Source: an uncultured Eubacteriales bacterium | GTDB taxonomy: Bacteria > Bacillota > Clostridia > Oscillospirales > CAG-272 | Reading direction: 5' to 3' | Assembly (NCBI GenBank): GCA_934481515.1 | Contig: CAKSPO010000029.1 | Coordinates: 1-24,351 of the forward strand | DNA: 24,351 nt | Shown: in pieces, positions 14,172-21,570 of the stretch | How positions within the stretch are numbered: the stretch's first letter is position 1 | How the letters are laid out: every line of letters starts with the position of its first letter | Program-made: the position numbers and the translations under genes | Notes under the pieces: model-generated | What the model saw: only the letters and a program-made list of their open reading frames with translations | What the model was told of the DNA's origin: nothing | The model's database searches: none

Positions 14172-16451
14172 CTACTCTGTTCCCTTCAGGGCTTCCACCA
14201 TATCAATGCTCCGGTTCTTTCTGGCAACCAAAACACTGACCGCAAGGGAAACGCCCAGGGTCAGCAGGACACTGACCAAAAAGGTTGCAGGTCCCAGCGC
14301 CAGCTTCATCTCATATTCGCTTGCAAGCATCTTCAGAAGATAGTCCAGCGCCAGAACGCCGAGCGGCAGACCAACGGCAATCCCCACGATGCTGACCCAC
14401 AGGTTCTGCCCGATGAGCAGCTTTCCGATTTTCCGATCCCGGAAGCCGATCACCTTCAGCGTTGCCATCTCGCGGTACCGCTCCGTATAGCTCATCACGC
14501 CGCGGTTGTAAAGTACTACAAGTCCCAGCAGCATGGCGCCGAACACCAGAAGGTAGATCATCAGATCCATGATCTCCATAAAAGTACCGAAGGAATCCAT
14601 AATCATCTGACGGGACTGCACGTTTTTGATCGCCGGATCCGCCGCGACCTCCTCCTTGACGGTATCGGTGTAAACCGAATCCATGGTATACGGCAACTCC
14701 AACTGCGCGGCATATGCGGGAGAAATCACAACGTTTTTGGATACACTGCGCAGAATGCCTGCCACGCGCAAAGCATACGACCGATCGGAGCCATAAGGGC
14801 TGACCGTGAAAGTATCGCCGACCGAAAGTCCCTCCTCCTCTGCAATGCGGGAGCAGATATAAGCACCGTCGTCCCCGATTTGGACGAACCCGTCCTTCCG
14901 ATCCGGAAACCGAACCTTGTCCCGCGTTACATGGAACACATCCAGCGAAACCGCCTTTTCGTTCAGCTGAACACTGACCGAAGCGCTCCAGTCTCCCGCA
15001 TAGCACTCCGCGACTGCGGCACGCTCCGCGTCGGTCGCTTCCTCCGTCAGATAGATCCGGGAGGCATAATGGGTAGCGTCCTCGTAGTAAAGCGCCAGAA
15101 ACGCATTCATCGTATCCCGCATACCGAGCGCGCAGACAAGGATGACCATACATCCGAGCGTTCCGAGAAGGCTCATTGCGGTACGGGACTTGTGCCGTGC
15201 GGTATCCCGCAGGTTCCAGCGGACACCGAAGGACAGGCGATGGAACCACCGGGTGCGCTCAATTGCAAGCGGCTTGACCCGCTTGGGGGTATAGGGGCGG
15301 AGCGCATCCGCCGCGGTTCCGTGCAGCATCTTCCGAACCGACAGAAACCCGATCAGCGTCAGAAGCACCAGAATTCCCGCCAGAATCAGATAGCAGAACC
15401 AGGGAAGATAAAGCTTCCACTCCGGCATATCCAGATAGGTTCCCATTGCTCCGTCCGGGTTCATAATCAGGAATGCCACCGCGTATCCGAGCGCAATTCC
15501 TGCGGCGGAACCAAGAATTCCGATCATCAGTGCATAAGAGGTATAGTGTAGCAGAATGCGGCGATCCTTGAATCCGAGTGCCTTCAGAGTTCCGATCTGC
15601 GTTTTCTCCTTTGCAGTCAGGCGGTGCATGGTAGTAATCATGGTCAGCACGGCGATCAGAAGAAAAAGCACCGGAAGCACCGTTCCCATGGTCTTTCCCT
15701 CAGTGACTTCCCCTTTCGCCGCGGAATAAGAGCCGGTTTCTTCCTTTGAAAGTACCAACGGCGTGGTTCGGAGCGCGTTGTCCGCCGCCTCGGTAAACGC
15801 TTTTTTCTCCATTCCGGACAGAACCCGGATCTGCGGATAGTAGTCGGTTCCGACTGCGTTTTCATACATCACCGGTGAAATATAAGCAAAGGCGAACGTG
15901 GAATAGTCCGGCATCAGCTGGGTCTCGTCCCGGACGCAGACCAGATATTCTCCCGCTTTAATCAGTCCACGGACAATTCCGCGAAGCTCCAGATTCCGGT
16001 AGACCAGCGTCAGCGTGTCCCCGATATGTATCTTGTTTTCCTCCGCGTACCGGTCGGAAAGCCAGATACCGTCGGTGCTTTGCCGGTCATATGCCGCGCC
16101 TTCCATCAGAAGAAATCCGGAGACTTCCGGGTTTTCCGTGACCGACAGTGAAAGGCTGTCCCCGCTCCGCTCCTTCACATCGGCACTGACCGCAAGGAAG
16201 CGCGAAACGGCATCCACGCCGTCCAAAGAGCCGATCTTTGCGGCGTCTTCCTTCGAAAAGCCTGCTTCTGACAGAACCCGGAAGTCCGCATAGCCGGTAT
16301 CCTGAAAGAAAGAGGTCACGTTCCGGTCGATGCTGTACCACTCCATGTTGAAACCGACAAAAATGCCGATGCCGAGCGCGATCATCACGATCATGGAAAT
16401 GAACTGCGCCCGGTAGAGACGCATGGTTCTCCATAATTTTCTGAAAAGCAT
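14172..16451 (-). CDS. ABC transporter permease, FtsX/MacB-like
   Basis: A 759-residue membrane protein with two FtsX-type halves. A first membrane helix (about 15-36) precedes a large outside domain (about 40-255). A cluster of helices follows (about 260-380, for example LPVLFLLIAVLTMITTMH). A central cytoplasmic link, a helix about 425-445 and a second outside domain come next. The C-terminal helices end in VLVARKNRSIDMVEALKGTE. Repeats such as EKTQIGTLKALGFKDRRIL and YREMATLKVIGFRDRKIG are the ATPase-coupling helices of both halves. GGGAGG starts in the stop codon region of the ATPase gene, 12 bp upstream. The family exports lipids or peptides or transmits mechanical force; no two-component genes are adjacent, so a bacitracin-type role is not supported. 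Confidence 0.93.
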   Translation of the reverse strand: MLFRKLWRTMRLYRAQFISMIVMIALGIGIFVGFNMEWYSIDRNVTSFFQDTGYADFRVLSEAGFSKEDAAKIGSLDGVDAVSRFLAVSADVKERSGDSLSLSVTENPEVSGFLLMEGAAYDRQSTDGIWLSDRYAEENKIHIGDTLTLVYRNLELRGIVRGLIKAGEYLVCVRDETQLMPDYSTFAFAYISPVMYENAVGTDYYPQIRVLSGMEKKAFTEAADNALRTTPLVLSKEETGSYSAAKGEVTEGKTMGTVLPVLFLLIAVLTMITTMHRLTAKEKTQIGTLKALGFKDRRILLHYTSYALMIGILGSAAGIALGYAVAFLIMNPDGAMGTYLDMPEWKLYLPWFCYLILAGILVLLTLIGFLSVRKMLHGTAADALRPYTPKRVKPLAIERTRWFHRLSFGVRWNLRDTARHKSRTAMSLLGTLGCMVILVCALGMRDTMNAFLALYYEDATHYASRIYLTEEATDAERAAVAECYAGDWSASVSVQLNEKAVSLDVFHVTRDKVRFPDRKDGFVQIGDDGAYICSRIAEEEGLSVGDTFTVSPYGSDRSYALRVAGILRSVSKNVVISPAYAAQLELPYTMDSVYTDTVKEEVAADPAIKNVQSRQMIMDSFGTFMEIMDLMIYLLVFGAMLLGLVVLYNRGVMSYTERYREMATLKVIGFRDRKIGKLLIGQNLWVSIVGIAVGLPLGVLALDYLLKMLASEYEMKLALGPATFLVSVLLTLGVSLAVSVLVARKNRSIDMVEALKGTE

Positions 16452-16463
16452 GGTGCGCCTCCC

Positions 16464-17165
16464 TTACCATTCAATCCGATCGGCGGACAGAGGAGCGTCC
16501 TGCTTTTCCTCGGAAACAATCCTGCCGCTCCGAACCCGGATGACCACATCCGCCATTTTTGCAATGTTCTGGTTGTGCGTGACGATAACAATGGTCTTTC
16601 CGTATTCCCGCGCCATCTTCAGAAGAAGCTTGAGCACCAGCACGCCGGTTTCGGAATCCAAAGCCCCCGTCGGCTCATCACACAAAAGGATCTTCGGATT
16701 CTTTGCCAGTGCCCGTGCAATGGAAACCCGTTGCTGTTCCCCTCCGGACAGCTCCGCCGGGAAATTCTTCAGATGGTCGGAAAGTCCGACCTCCTCCAGC
16801 ATCTTGGTGGCGGAGAGCGCGTCCGGCGAGATTTCCCTGACCAAGGAAACGTTCTCATGCACCGTCAGGGTCGGAATCAGATTATAAAACTGAAAGACAA
16901 ATCCGACCGTTGACGCGCGATATTCGGCAAGCCCGTCGTTGGAAAGTCCTGCAATGTCCTTCCCCCCGACAAGGATCTTCCCTTCCGTCGGGCTGTCCAA
17001 ACCTCCCAAAAGGTTCAGAAGCGTGCTTTTCCCGGCTCCGCTGGGACCGAGAATGACCACAAATTTTCCCTCATCCAGTTTCATATTCACATGATCCAGT
17101 GCGCGCAATTCGTGATCCCCGCTGGTATACACCCGGCTCACATCCGAAAATTCAACAATTGCCAT
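16464..17165 (-). CDS. ABC transporter ATP-binding protein, MacB/LolD-like
   Basis: A 233-residue ATPase. It has Walker A GPSGAGKST (about 40-48), signature LSGGEQQRV, Walker B ILLCDEPTGALD, and the H-loop His in IVTHN. The start ATG (17163-17165) is preferred to an upstream frame opening because AAAGGA lies 7 nt before it. It precedes the FtsX-like permease by 12 bp and energises it. No promoter with both consensus boxes is obvious upstream, but a 15-bp tandem repeat lies there. Confidence 0.95.
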   Translation of the reverse strand: MAIVEFSDVSRVYTSGDHELRALDHVNMKLDEGKFVVILGPSGAGKSTLLNLLGGLDSPTEGKILVGGKDIAGLSNDGLAEYRASTVGFVFQFYNLIPTLTVHENVSLVREISPDALSATKMLEEVGLSDHLKNFPAELSGGEQQRVSIARALAKNPKILLCDEPTGALDSETGVLVLKLLLKMAREYGKTIVIVTHNQNIAKMADVVIRVRSGRIVSEEKQDAPLSADRIEW

Positions 17166-17228
17166 AATTATATCCTTTCTGTTCCGTATGTCTTTTGTTC
17201 CGGAAAGCGGCTCTCCCCGGCATCGGAA

Positions 17229-17258
17229 TTTTAACACTGCCAGTTTTAGCACTGCCGG
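17229..17258. repeat. Two tandem 15-bp direct repeats upstream of the ABC operon
   Basis: TTTTAACACTGCCAG and TTTTAGCACTGCCGG are adjacent copies with two mismatches, 64 bp upstream of the ATPase start codon. Paired direct repeats at this distance often bind response regulators, but no regulator is adjacent, so the role is inferred. Confidence 0.5.
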
Positions 17259-17294
17259 TTTTGGAATGCCGTGCGGAATGCAGAAACCGTTCCG

Positions 17295-17334
17295 AAAAAA
17301 CAGTGGCGGGAGGATGCAGTACGCAACCTCCCGC
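17295..17334 (-). terminator. Terminator at the end of the feo operon
   Basis: GCGGGAGG (17306-17313) pairs with CCTCCCGC (17327-17334), and the stem extends to 12 bp with one mismatch. Six T follow on the minus strand after five unpaired bases (17295-17300). It lies between the FeoB-associated gene and the ABC operon. Confidence 0.65.
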
Positions 17335-17339
17335 TCTTT

Positions 17340-17516
17340 TCACTTCTTTTTACTGTGGCAGGAGCCCGCCATTGCGCAGTGCGCGCAATTGCACCCGCAG
17401 GTGGACTTTCCTTTCTTTTTGTCCTTCACCAGCGACCAGACAATCAATGCAACCACAACAATCAGTGCGACGCAGATCAAAACGGTCGGATAGTTTTCCG
17501 AAATCCAATTCCACAT
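17340..17516 (-). CDS. FeoB-associated Cys-rich membrane protein
   Basis: A 58-residue protein. It starts MWNWISENYP, has one membrane helix (about 11-30, VLICVALIVVVALIVWSLV) and a basic linker. The short tail is Cys-rich, with CGCNCAHC and a further Cys in GSCH. This is the layout of the FeoB_associated family (PF12669), found after feoB in many Firmicutes and thought to help ferrous-iron transport, perhaps by handling Fe at the membrane. AAAGGAG lies 7 nt before the ATG, and the gene is 33 bp after feoB. The reading is a direct translation of 17516-17340. Confidence 0.93.
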   Translation of the reverse strand: MWNWISENYPTVLICVALIVVVALIVWSLVKDKKKGKSTCGCNCAHCAMAGSCHSKKK

Positions 17517-17549
17517 GGTTGACTCCTTTCCTGCATTGAACTATATTTT

Positions 17550-20066
17550 TCAGTTCTTCACCTTTGCGGTCAGCTTGGTAGCTTCCTTATACGGACGCAC
17601 GAGCATGTAAACGATGCCCGCCAGAGCAAGAATTGCAAAGATCAGACCGATGACACTGACATTTCCGGTGAAGAGCTTACCGAACTGGTTGACCATCAGA
17701 GCAATGATGTACGCAAAGCCGCACTGATAGCCGATGGCGAACCATGTCCACTTGGCGCTGTTCATCTCTCTCTTGATGGCACCGATTGCAGCAAAGCAAG
17801 GTGCGCAGAGCAGGTTGAACACGAGGAATGCATAGGCGCTGACGCCGGTAAACGCTCCCTGCAACGTCTGATAAACGTTGCCGCCGGCTCCGTAGAGAAT
17901 ACCCATGGTACCGACGATGTTCTCCTTGGCAACAAGTCCCGTGATAGAAGCCACGGTTGCCTGCCATGTGCCAAAACCGAGAGGTGCAAAAATCCATGCA
18001 ATGGCATTGCCGATCTTCGCCAGAATGGACTGATCCAGCTCTTCTTCAGCAAGCATCCGGAAGGAACCGTCCACGATGCCGAAGTAAGAGGTAAACCAAA
18101 CAAGAATGGTGGAAAGCAGAATGACGGTTCCCGCCTTCTTGATGAACGCCCAGCCGCGCTCCCACATGGAACGAAGTACGTTTCCGACGGTGGGCAGGTG
18201 GTATGCGGGAAGCTCCATAACGAACGGAGCAGGCTCGCCGGCAAACATCTTGGTCTTCTTCAGCATGATACCGGAGATGATGATTGCCGCCATACCGATG
18301 AAGTATGCAGAGGTTGCAACCCATGCGGAATTACCGAACAGAGCACCTGCAATCATTCCGATGAAAGGTACCTTTGCTCCGCAGGGGATAAAGGTGGTGG
18401 TCATAATGGTCATCCGTCTGTCGCGCTCATTCTCGATGGTACGGGAAGCCATGATACCGGGAACGCCGCATCCGGTGCCGATGAGCATCGGGATGAAGGA
18501 CTTACCGGACAGACCGAATTTACGGAAGATACGGTCCAGAACAAAAGCAATCCGTGCCATGTAGCCGCAAGCTTCCAGGAAAGCAAGCAGGAGGAAGAGT
18601 ACGAGCATCTGCGGAACAAATCCGAGCACTGCGCCGACGCCGGCAACGATACCGTCCAGAAGCAGACCGTTCAGCCACTCGGGTGCATTTGCCTTTTCCA
18701 GACCCATGCCGATGAGTGCCGGAATACCGGGAACCCAGGGACCGTAATTGCCTTCTGCGGGAGCCTCAAAATTTTTTTCTTCCAGATATGCAACCGCCTC
18801 CAGATAAGAAATCTGAATCACCCGATCGTTCTTCGCTTCCGAAGCCGGAACCTTATCATAGTAGACCGTGAGGTCTGCCTGCTCAAAGGTTTCTTCATCA
18901 ACGACAATATCCTTTGCGATTGCCGTTGCACCGGCATCCGCCTTCAAAGCCCTGAGCTTCTCCAATGCCGCAGCGGCATCAAAATCCTCTGCTTCCGGAT
19001 CGATGGCATCATCACCGAGAAAGGCATTGACGGCATTCAGTGCATCGCTGTATTCGCCGGCATCCTCATCAAAGGCATCTCTGCCGATACCGAGCATGAA
19101 CCAGCCATCGCCGAACAAACCGTCATTGGTCCAGTCGGTCGCCCAGCTTCCGACGGTCACCATGGAAATGTAGTAGACAAGGAACATGATCGCCGCGAAG
19201 ATCGGGAGTCCCAGCCAACGGTTGGTAACGACCTTATCGATCTTGTCGGAGGTTGTCATCTTTCCTTTATCTTTCTTTGTGTAGCAACTCTTGATGATGG
19301 TGGAGATGTAAACATAGCGCTCGTTGGTGATGATGCTTTCCGCATCGTCGTCCATCTCCGCTTCAGCCGCCTTGATGTCACCTTCGATATGCGCACGAAT
19401 CTCCGCGCTCAGATTCAGCTTCTCCAGAACCTTGTCGTCGCGCTCGAAAATCTTGATGGCATACCATCTCTGCTGTTCCGCAGGGAGGTTATGTACCGCC
19501 GCTTCCTCAATGTGCGCAATGGCATGCTCCACACAGCCGGAAAAGCTGTGCATCGGAACGGTCTTGGTACTCTTTGCCGCCTGGATTGCAGCTTCCGCCG
19601 CCTCGGTGATACCAGTGCCCTTCAATGCGGAAATCTCAACCACCTTGCAGCCCAATTGACGGGAAAGCTCTGCGGTGTTGATTTTATCTCCGTTCTTGCG
19701 TACCACGTCCATCATGTTGATGGCAATGACCACCGGAATTCCCAACTCGGTCAGCTGTGTGGTCAGATACAGGTTGCGCTCCAGGTTGGTTCCGTCAATG
19801 ATGTTGAGAATGGCATCCGGACGCTCCCCGATCAGGTAATTCCGGGCGACCACTTCCTCCAGCGTATAGGGGGAAAGTGAATAAATACCCGGCAGGTCGG
19901 TGATAATCACGTCGTCATGCTTCTTCAGTTTTCCTTCTTTCTTTTCCACCGTGACGCCGGGCCAGTTTCCGACAAACTGATTGGAACCGGTCAGCGCATT
20001 GAACAGGGTGGTCTTTCCGGCGTTCGGATTGCCGGCAAGTGCAATTCTGATCTTATTTTCTGTCAT
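17550..20066 (-). CDS. feoB: Ferrous iron transport protein B with large acidic insertion
   Basis: An 838-residue membrane GTPase that imports Fe2+. The ATG at 20064-20066 is favoured (AAGGA 6 nt upstream); the adjacent ATG at 20067-20069 is also possible. The G-domain has G1 GNPNAGKTT (12-20), G3 DLPG (57-60), G4 NMMD (117-120) and G5 SALKG. Core motifs of the membrane part are present: DGIVAGVGAVLGFVPQ, LEACGYMAR, GKSFIPMLIGTGCGVPGIMASRT, and FIPCGAKVPF. Between the first membrane helix (about 288-303) and the DGIVAGVG helix lie about 165 residues, against roughly 60 in typical FeoB. The extra segment (about 325-440) is rich in Asp, Glu and Ala and should face outside. It lies in the feoA-feoA-feoB run with an operator-like palindrome just upstream. 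Confidence 0.96.
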   Translation of the reverse strand: MTENKIRIALAGNPNAGKTTLFNALTGSNQFVGNWPGVTVEKKEGKLKKHDDVIITDLPGIYSLSPYTLEEVVARNYLIGERPDAILNIIDGTNLERNLYLTTQLTELGIPVVIAINMMDVVRKNGDKINTAELSRQLGCKVVEISALKGTGITEAAEAAIQAAKSTKTVPMHSFSGCVEHAIAHIEEAAVHNLPAEQQRWYAIKIFERDDKVLEKLNLSAEIRAHIEGDIKAAEAEMDDDAESIITNERYVYISTIIKSCYTKKDKGKMTTSDKIDKVVTNRWLGLPIFAAIMFLVYYISMVTVGSWATDWTNDGLFGDGWFMLGIGRDAFDEDAGEYSDALNAVNAFLGDDAIDPEAEDFDAAAALEKLRALKADAGATAIAKDIVVDEETFEQADLTVYYDKVPASEAKNDRVIQISYLEAVAYLEEKNFEAPAEGNYGPWVPGIPALIGMGLEKANAPEWLNGLLLDGIVAGVGAVLGFVPQMLVLFLLLAFLEACGYMARIAFVLDRIFRKFGLSGKSFIPMLIGTGCGVPGIMASRTIENERDRRMTIMTTTFIPCGAKVPFIGMIAGALFGNSAWVATSAYFIGMAAIIISGIMLKKTKMFAGEPAPFVMELPAYHLPTVGNVLRSMWERGWAFIKKAGTVILLSTILVWFTSYFGIVDGSFRMLAEEELDQSILAKIGNAIAWIFAPLGFGTWQATVASITGLVAKENIVGTMGILYGAGGNVYQTLQGAFTGVSAYAFLVFNLLCAPCFAAIGAIKREMNSAKWTWFAIGYQCGFAYIIALMVNQFGKLFTGNVSVIGLIFAILALAGIVYMLVRPYKEATKLTAKVKN

Positions 20067-20088
20067 CATGCTTCCTTCTTTCCTTTGA

Positions 20089-20102
20089 TTAGCGTTTGCT
20101 AA
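20089..20102. promoter_or_regulatory. DtxR-type operator, site 3 (between feoA and feoB)
   Basis: TTAGC-GTTT-GCTAA is a palindrome matching the two sites in front of the feo and regulator genes. It lies 22 bp upstream of the feoB start codon. A weak promoter reading (TTGGCA, 17 bp, TAATCA) overlaps it on the minus strand. Confidence 0.7.
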
Positions 20103-20112
20103 CTGAATTGCC

Positions 20113-20137
20113 AAAAAATACAGAGGGCGTTCCCCCT
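20113..20137 (-). terminator. Possible attenuator between feoA and feoB
   Basis: On the minus strand AGGGGG and CCCTCT pair (one G-U) around AACG, then GTA and six T follow. The stem is short, so partial termination is the most that can be claimed. With the operator beside it, feoB may be controlled separately from feoA. Confidence 0.35.
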
Positions 20138-20206
20138 TTGGAAAAAAAGTTTCGTGTCGGGTGAATGTTCCGCCGCAAGCGGGTTCCGCTCCGGCGAAAG
20201 AGATGT

Positions 20207-20428
20207 TTACTCGACCTCAACCATCTCCGCGTCCGCTTTCCGCAAAGAAAGCTCGTATCCGCGGACATTCAGCTCGACCGGGTCTCCCAGAGGCGCAACC
20301 TTGCGGACATGAACCTCGGTTCCCTTGGTAATTCCCATGTCCATAATCCGACGCTTGACCGCGCCTTCTCCGTGCAGTTTAACGACCTTTACCGTATCGC
20401 CAACCTTGACATCACGCAATGTTTTCAT
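20207..20428 (-). CDS. feoA: FeoA-family ferrous iron transport protein
   Basis: A 73-residue SH3-like protein. It contains VGDTVKVVKLHGEGAVKRRI, MDMGITKGTEVHVRKVAPLG and a final VELNVRGYELSLRKADAEMV, the standard FeoA layout. The start is set at ATG 20426-20428, with AAAGGAG upstream; a longer frame opening includes the ribosome binding site. FeoA assists FeoB, probably by direct contact in the cytoplasm. Confidence 0.93.
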   Translation of the reverse strand: MKTLRDVKVGDTVKVVKLHGEGAVKRRIMDMGITKGTEVHVRKVAPLGDPVELNVRGYELSLRKADAEMVEVE

Positions 20429-20474
20429 TCCGATTTCTCCTTTCTTCAAACTCAAAAATGAAATTCGGCTCGGA

Positions 20475-20687
20475 TCAAATCATGATCTTCTGCGCCATTT
20501 CGCGGCTGATTGCCACGCGGGACTCCTTGACGTTGACGATCAGGTTTCCTCCCATGGAGTTTACTACCGTCACCGCGCCCCCCACCACAAAGCCGAGGTT
20601 CTCCAGATGCTTTTTGATCTCCGGATTTCCTCCGATCTTTTTGATGATGTATTCGGTTCCGATATCTGCCACAATCAACGGAATCAT
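20475..20687 (-). CDS. Second FeoA-family protein
   Basis: A 70-residue SH3-like protein with the FeoA pattern: KHLENLGFVVGGAVTVVNSMGGNLIVNVKESRVAI and a terminal REMAQKIMI. It is divergent from the feoA 46 bp downstream. AAGGAAGGA precedes the ATG. It is the first gene of the operon, directly after the iron-type operator and a perfect sigma-A promoter. Two FeoA proteins before FeoB are common in Clostridia. Confidence 0.88.
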   Translation of the reverse strand: MIPLIVADIGTEYIIKKIGGNPEIKKHLENLGFVVGGAVTVVNSMGGNLIVNVKESRVAISREMAQKIMI

Positions 20688-20736
20688 GGAGTCCTTCCTT
20701 TCTCTTCCGGCATTAACCGGAAAAAACCTGAAATCG

Positions 20737-20752
20737 GTTAGCCTCTGCTAAC
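20737..20752. promoter_or_regulatory. DtxR-type operator, site 1 (feo promoter)
   Basis: GTTAGC-CTCT-GCTAAC is a perfect 6+6 dyad. It begins right after the -10 box of the feo promoter and covers the predicted transcription start, the place for a metal-dependent repressor to block initiation. Confidence 0.82.
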
Positions 20753-20760
20753 AACTATAT

Positions 20761-20789
20761 ATTATAATACGGCTTTTTCTCTTTGTCAA
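20761..20789 (-). promoter_or_regulatory. Sigma-A promoter of the feo operon
   Basis: TTGACA (20784-20789) and TATAAT (20761-20766) are both exact consensus and 17 bp apart on the minus strand. Such a strong promoter implies that expression is set mainly by repression at the adjoining palindrome. Confidence 0.93.
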
Positions 20790-20832
20790 CTGTTTTTTTG
20801 ACTTTTTTCAATTTCGTCGTTTTAGCAGTATC

Positions 20833-20850
20833 TGTTAGCACAAGCTAACA
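20833..20850. promoter_or_regulatory. DtxR-type operator, site 2 (between the divergent promoters)
   Basis: TGTTAGC-ACAA-GCTAACA is a perfect 7+7 dyad. It lies upstream of both the feo -35 box (by 44 bp) and the regulator's -35 box (by 43 bp). A lone half-site TTAGC occurs at 20822-20826. Confidence 0.8.
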
Positions 20851-20892
20851 AAAAATGTAGATCATGCACAACTCAAAATCAAGAGAAAAGAC

Positions 20893-20921
20893 TTGTTTTT
20901 CATCGGAAAGTATGTTACAAT
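20893..20921 (+). promoter_or_regulatory. Probable promoter of the DtxR-type regulator gene
   Basis: TTGTTT (20893-20898) and TACAAT (20916-20921) are 17 bp apart on plus, with a TGT extended -10. The leader before the GTG start is about 58 nt. Confidence 0.72.
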
Positions 20922-20986
20922 AAGTATATTCGATTGAAATGTCGGCGCTGTCCCTTCACAAATACAGTCCGCGGGAGGTGAACGAA

Positions 20987-21361
20987 GTGACCAAAACACA
21001 TGAATCTGCCGAAATGTATCTGGAAACGATTCTTCTGCTTTCCAAGGAGAACCGCTTTGTGCGCTCCACTGATGTGGCGGAGCATATGGGATATTCCAAA
21101 CCGAGCGTTTCCCGTGCCGTCGGGCTTCTGAAAAAAGGCGGGTACCTTTTGATGGACAGGAACGGACATCTCACCCTTACCGACAGCGGACGGGAGGTTG
21201 CCACCCGGATTTATGAGCGCCACGTGATTCTGACCGATTTTTTCATCCGCATCGGTGTAGATCCGGAAACGGCATCCGCAGATGCCTGCAAAATTGAACA
21301 CGATATCAGTTCCGCTACCTTTGAAGCAATCAAGCGGCATGCGGAAGGAAAAAAAGGCTGA
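20987..21361 (+). CDS. DtxR-family metal-dependent repressor, short form, iron-type ligands
   Basis: A 124-residue regulator. The GTG start (20987-20989) has GGGAGG 8 nt upstream; an earlier ATG frame runs through that site and adds no domain. The winged helix (about 8-65) contains STDVAEHMGYSKPSVSRAV. The metal and dimer domain ends about 120 with RHVIL and DACKIEHDIS. Candidate ligands are Met10, Cys101, Glu104, His105 and His79. This matches DtxR/IdeR (Met10, Cys102, Glu105, His106) and differs from MntR (Asp8, Glu99), so iron sensing is predicted. The C-terminal SH3-like domain of DtxR is absent. It is divergent from the feo genes with palindromes at both promoters, so it very likely represses them when Fe2+ is sufficient. 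Confidence 0.93.
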   Translation: MTKTHESAEMYLETILLLSKENRFVRSTDVAEHMGYSKPSVSRAVGLLKKGGYLLMDRNGHLTLTDSGREVATRIYERHVILTDFFIRIGVDPETASADACKIEHDISSATFEAIKRHAEGKKG

Positions 21362-21384
21362 AAATTCCTTTTTCTCATAAAAAA

Positions 21385-21427
21385 GAAACCTCGTTTTCAC
21401 GGTTTGATTCCGTGCAAACGGGGTTTC
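21385..21427 (+). terminator. Terminator hairpin after the DtxR-type regulator
   Basis: GAAACCTCGTTT (21385-21396) pairs with AAACGGGGTTTC (21416-21427) with one T-G wobble, and an inner CACGG/CCGTG stem closes a 7-nt loop. The T-tract is broken (CTGCTTTT), so efficiency is uncertain. The following 140 bp to the ZIP gene hold no other clear signal apart from a weak promoter reading (TTCACA 21520, TAGAAT 21544). Confidence 0.6.
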
Positions 21428-21570
21428 CTGCTTTTGCGGCGGTTGTTCCGCAAGCATTCTTGCTCCGCAGATGAGCGGGCGCTCCGCCGGGGTTCGTACC
21501 AGAATATGCGGCGACAGGATTCACACTTTTTCGCCATGGTTCATAGAATCATTGTTGGGGTGATAAACGA

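Noticed and set aside
14172..17165. Bacitracin-type (BceAB) resistance module
   Set aside because: The permease has two FtsX halves with large outside domains of the MacB/LolCE-like kind, and no histidine kinase or response regulator is adjacent.
21428..21570. Metal riboswitch or iron-type operator in front of the ZIP gene
   Set aside because: No yybP-ykoY-like core and no TTAGC dyad is seen; only a weak promoter reading too close to the ribosome binding site.
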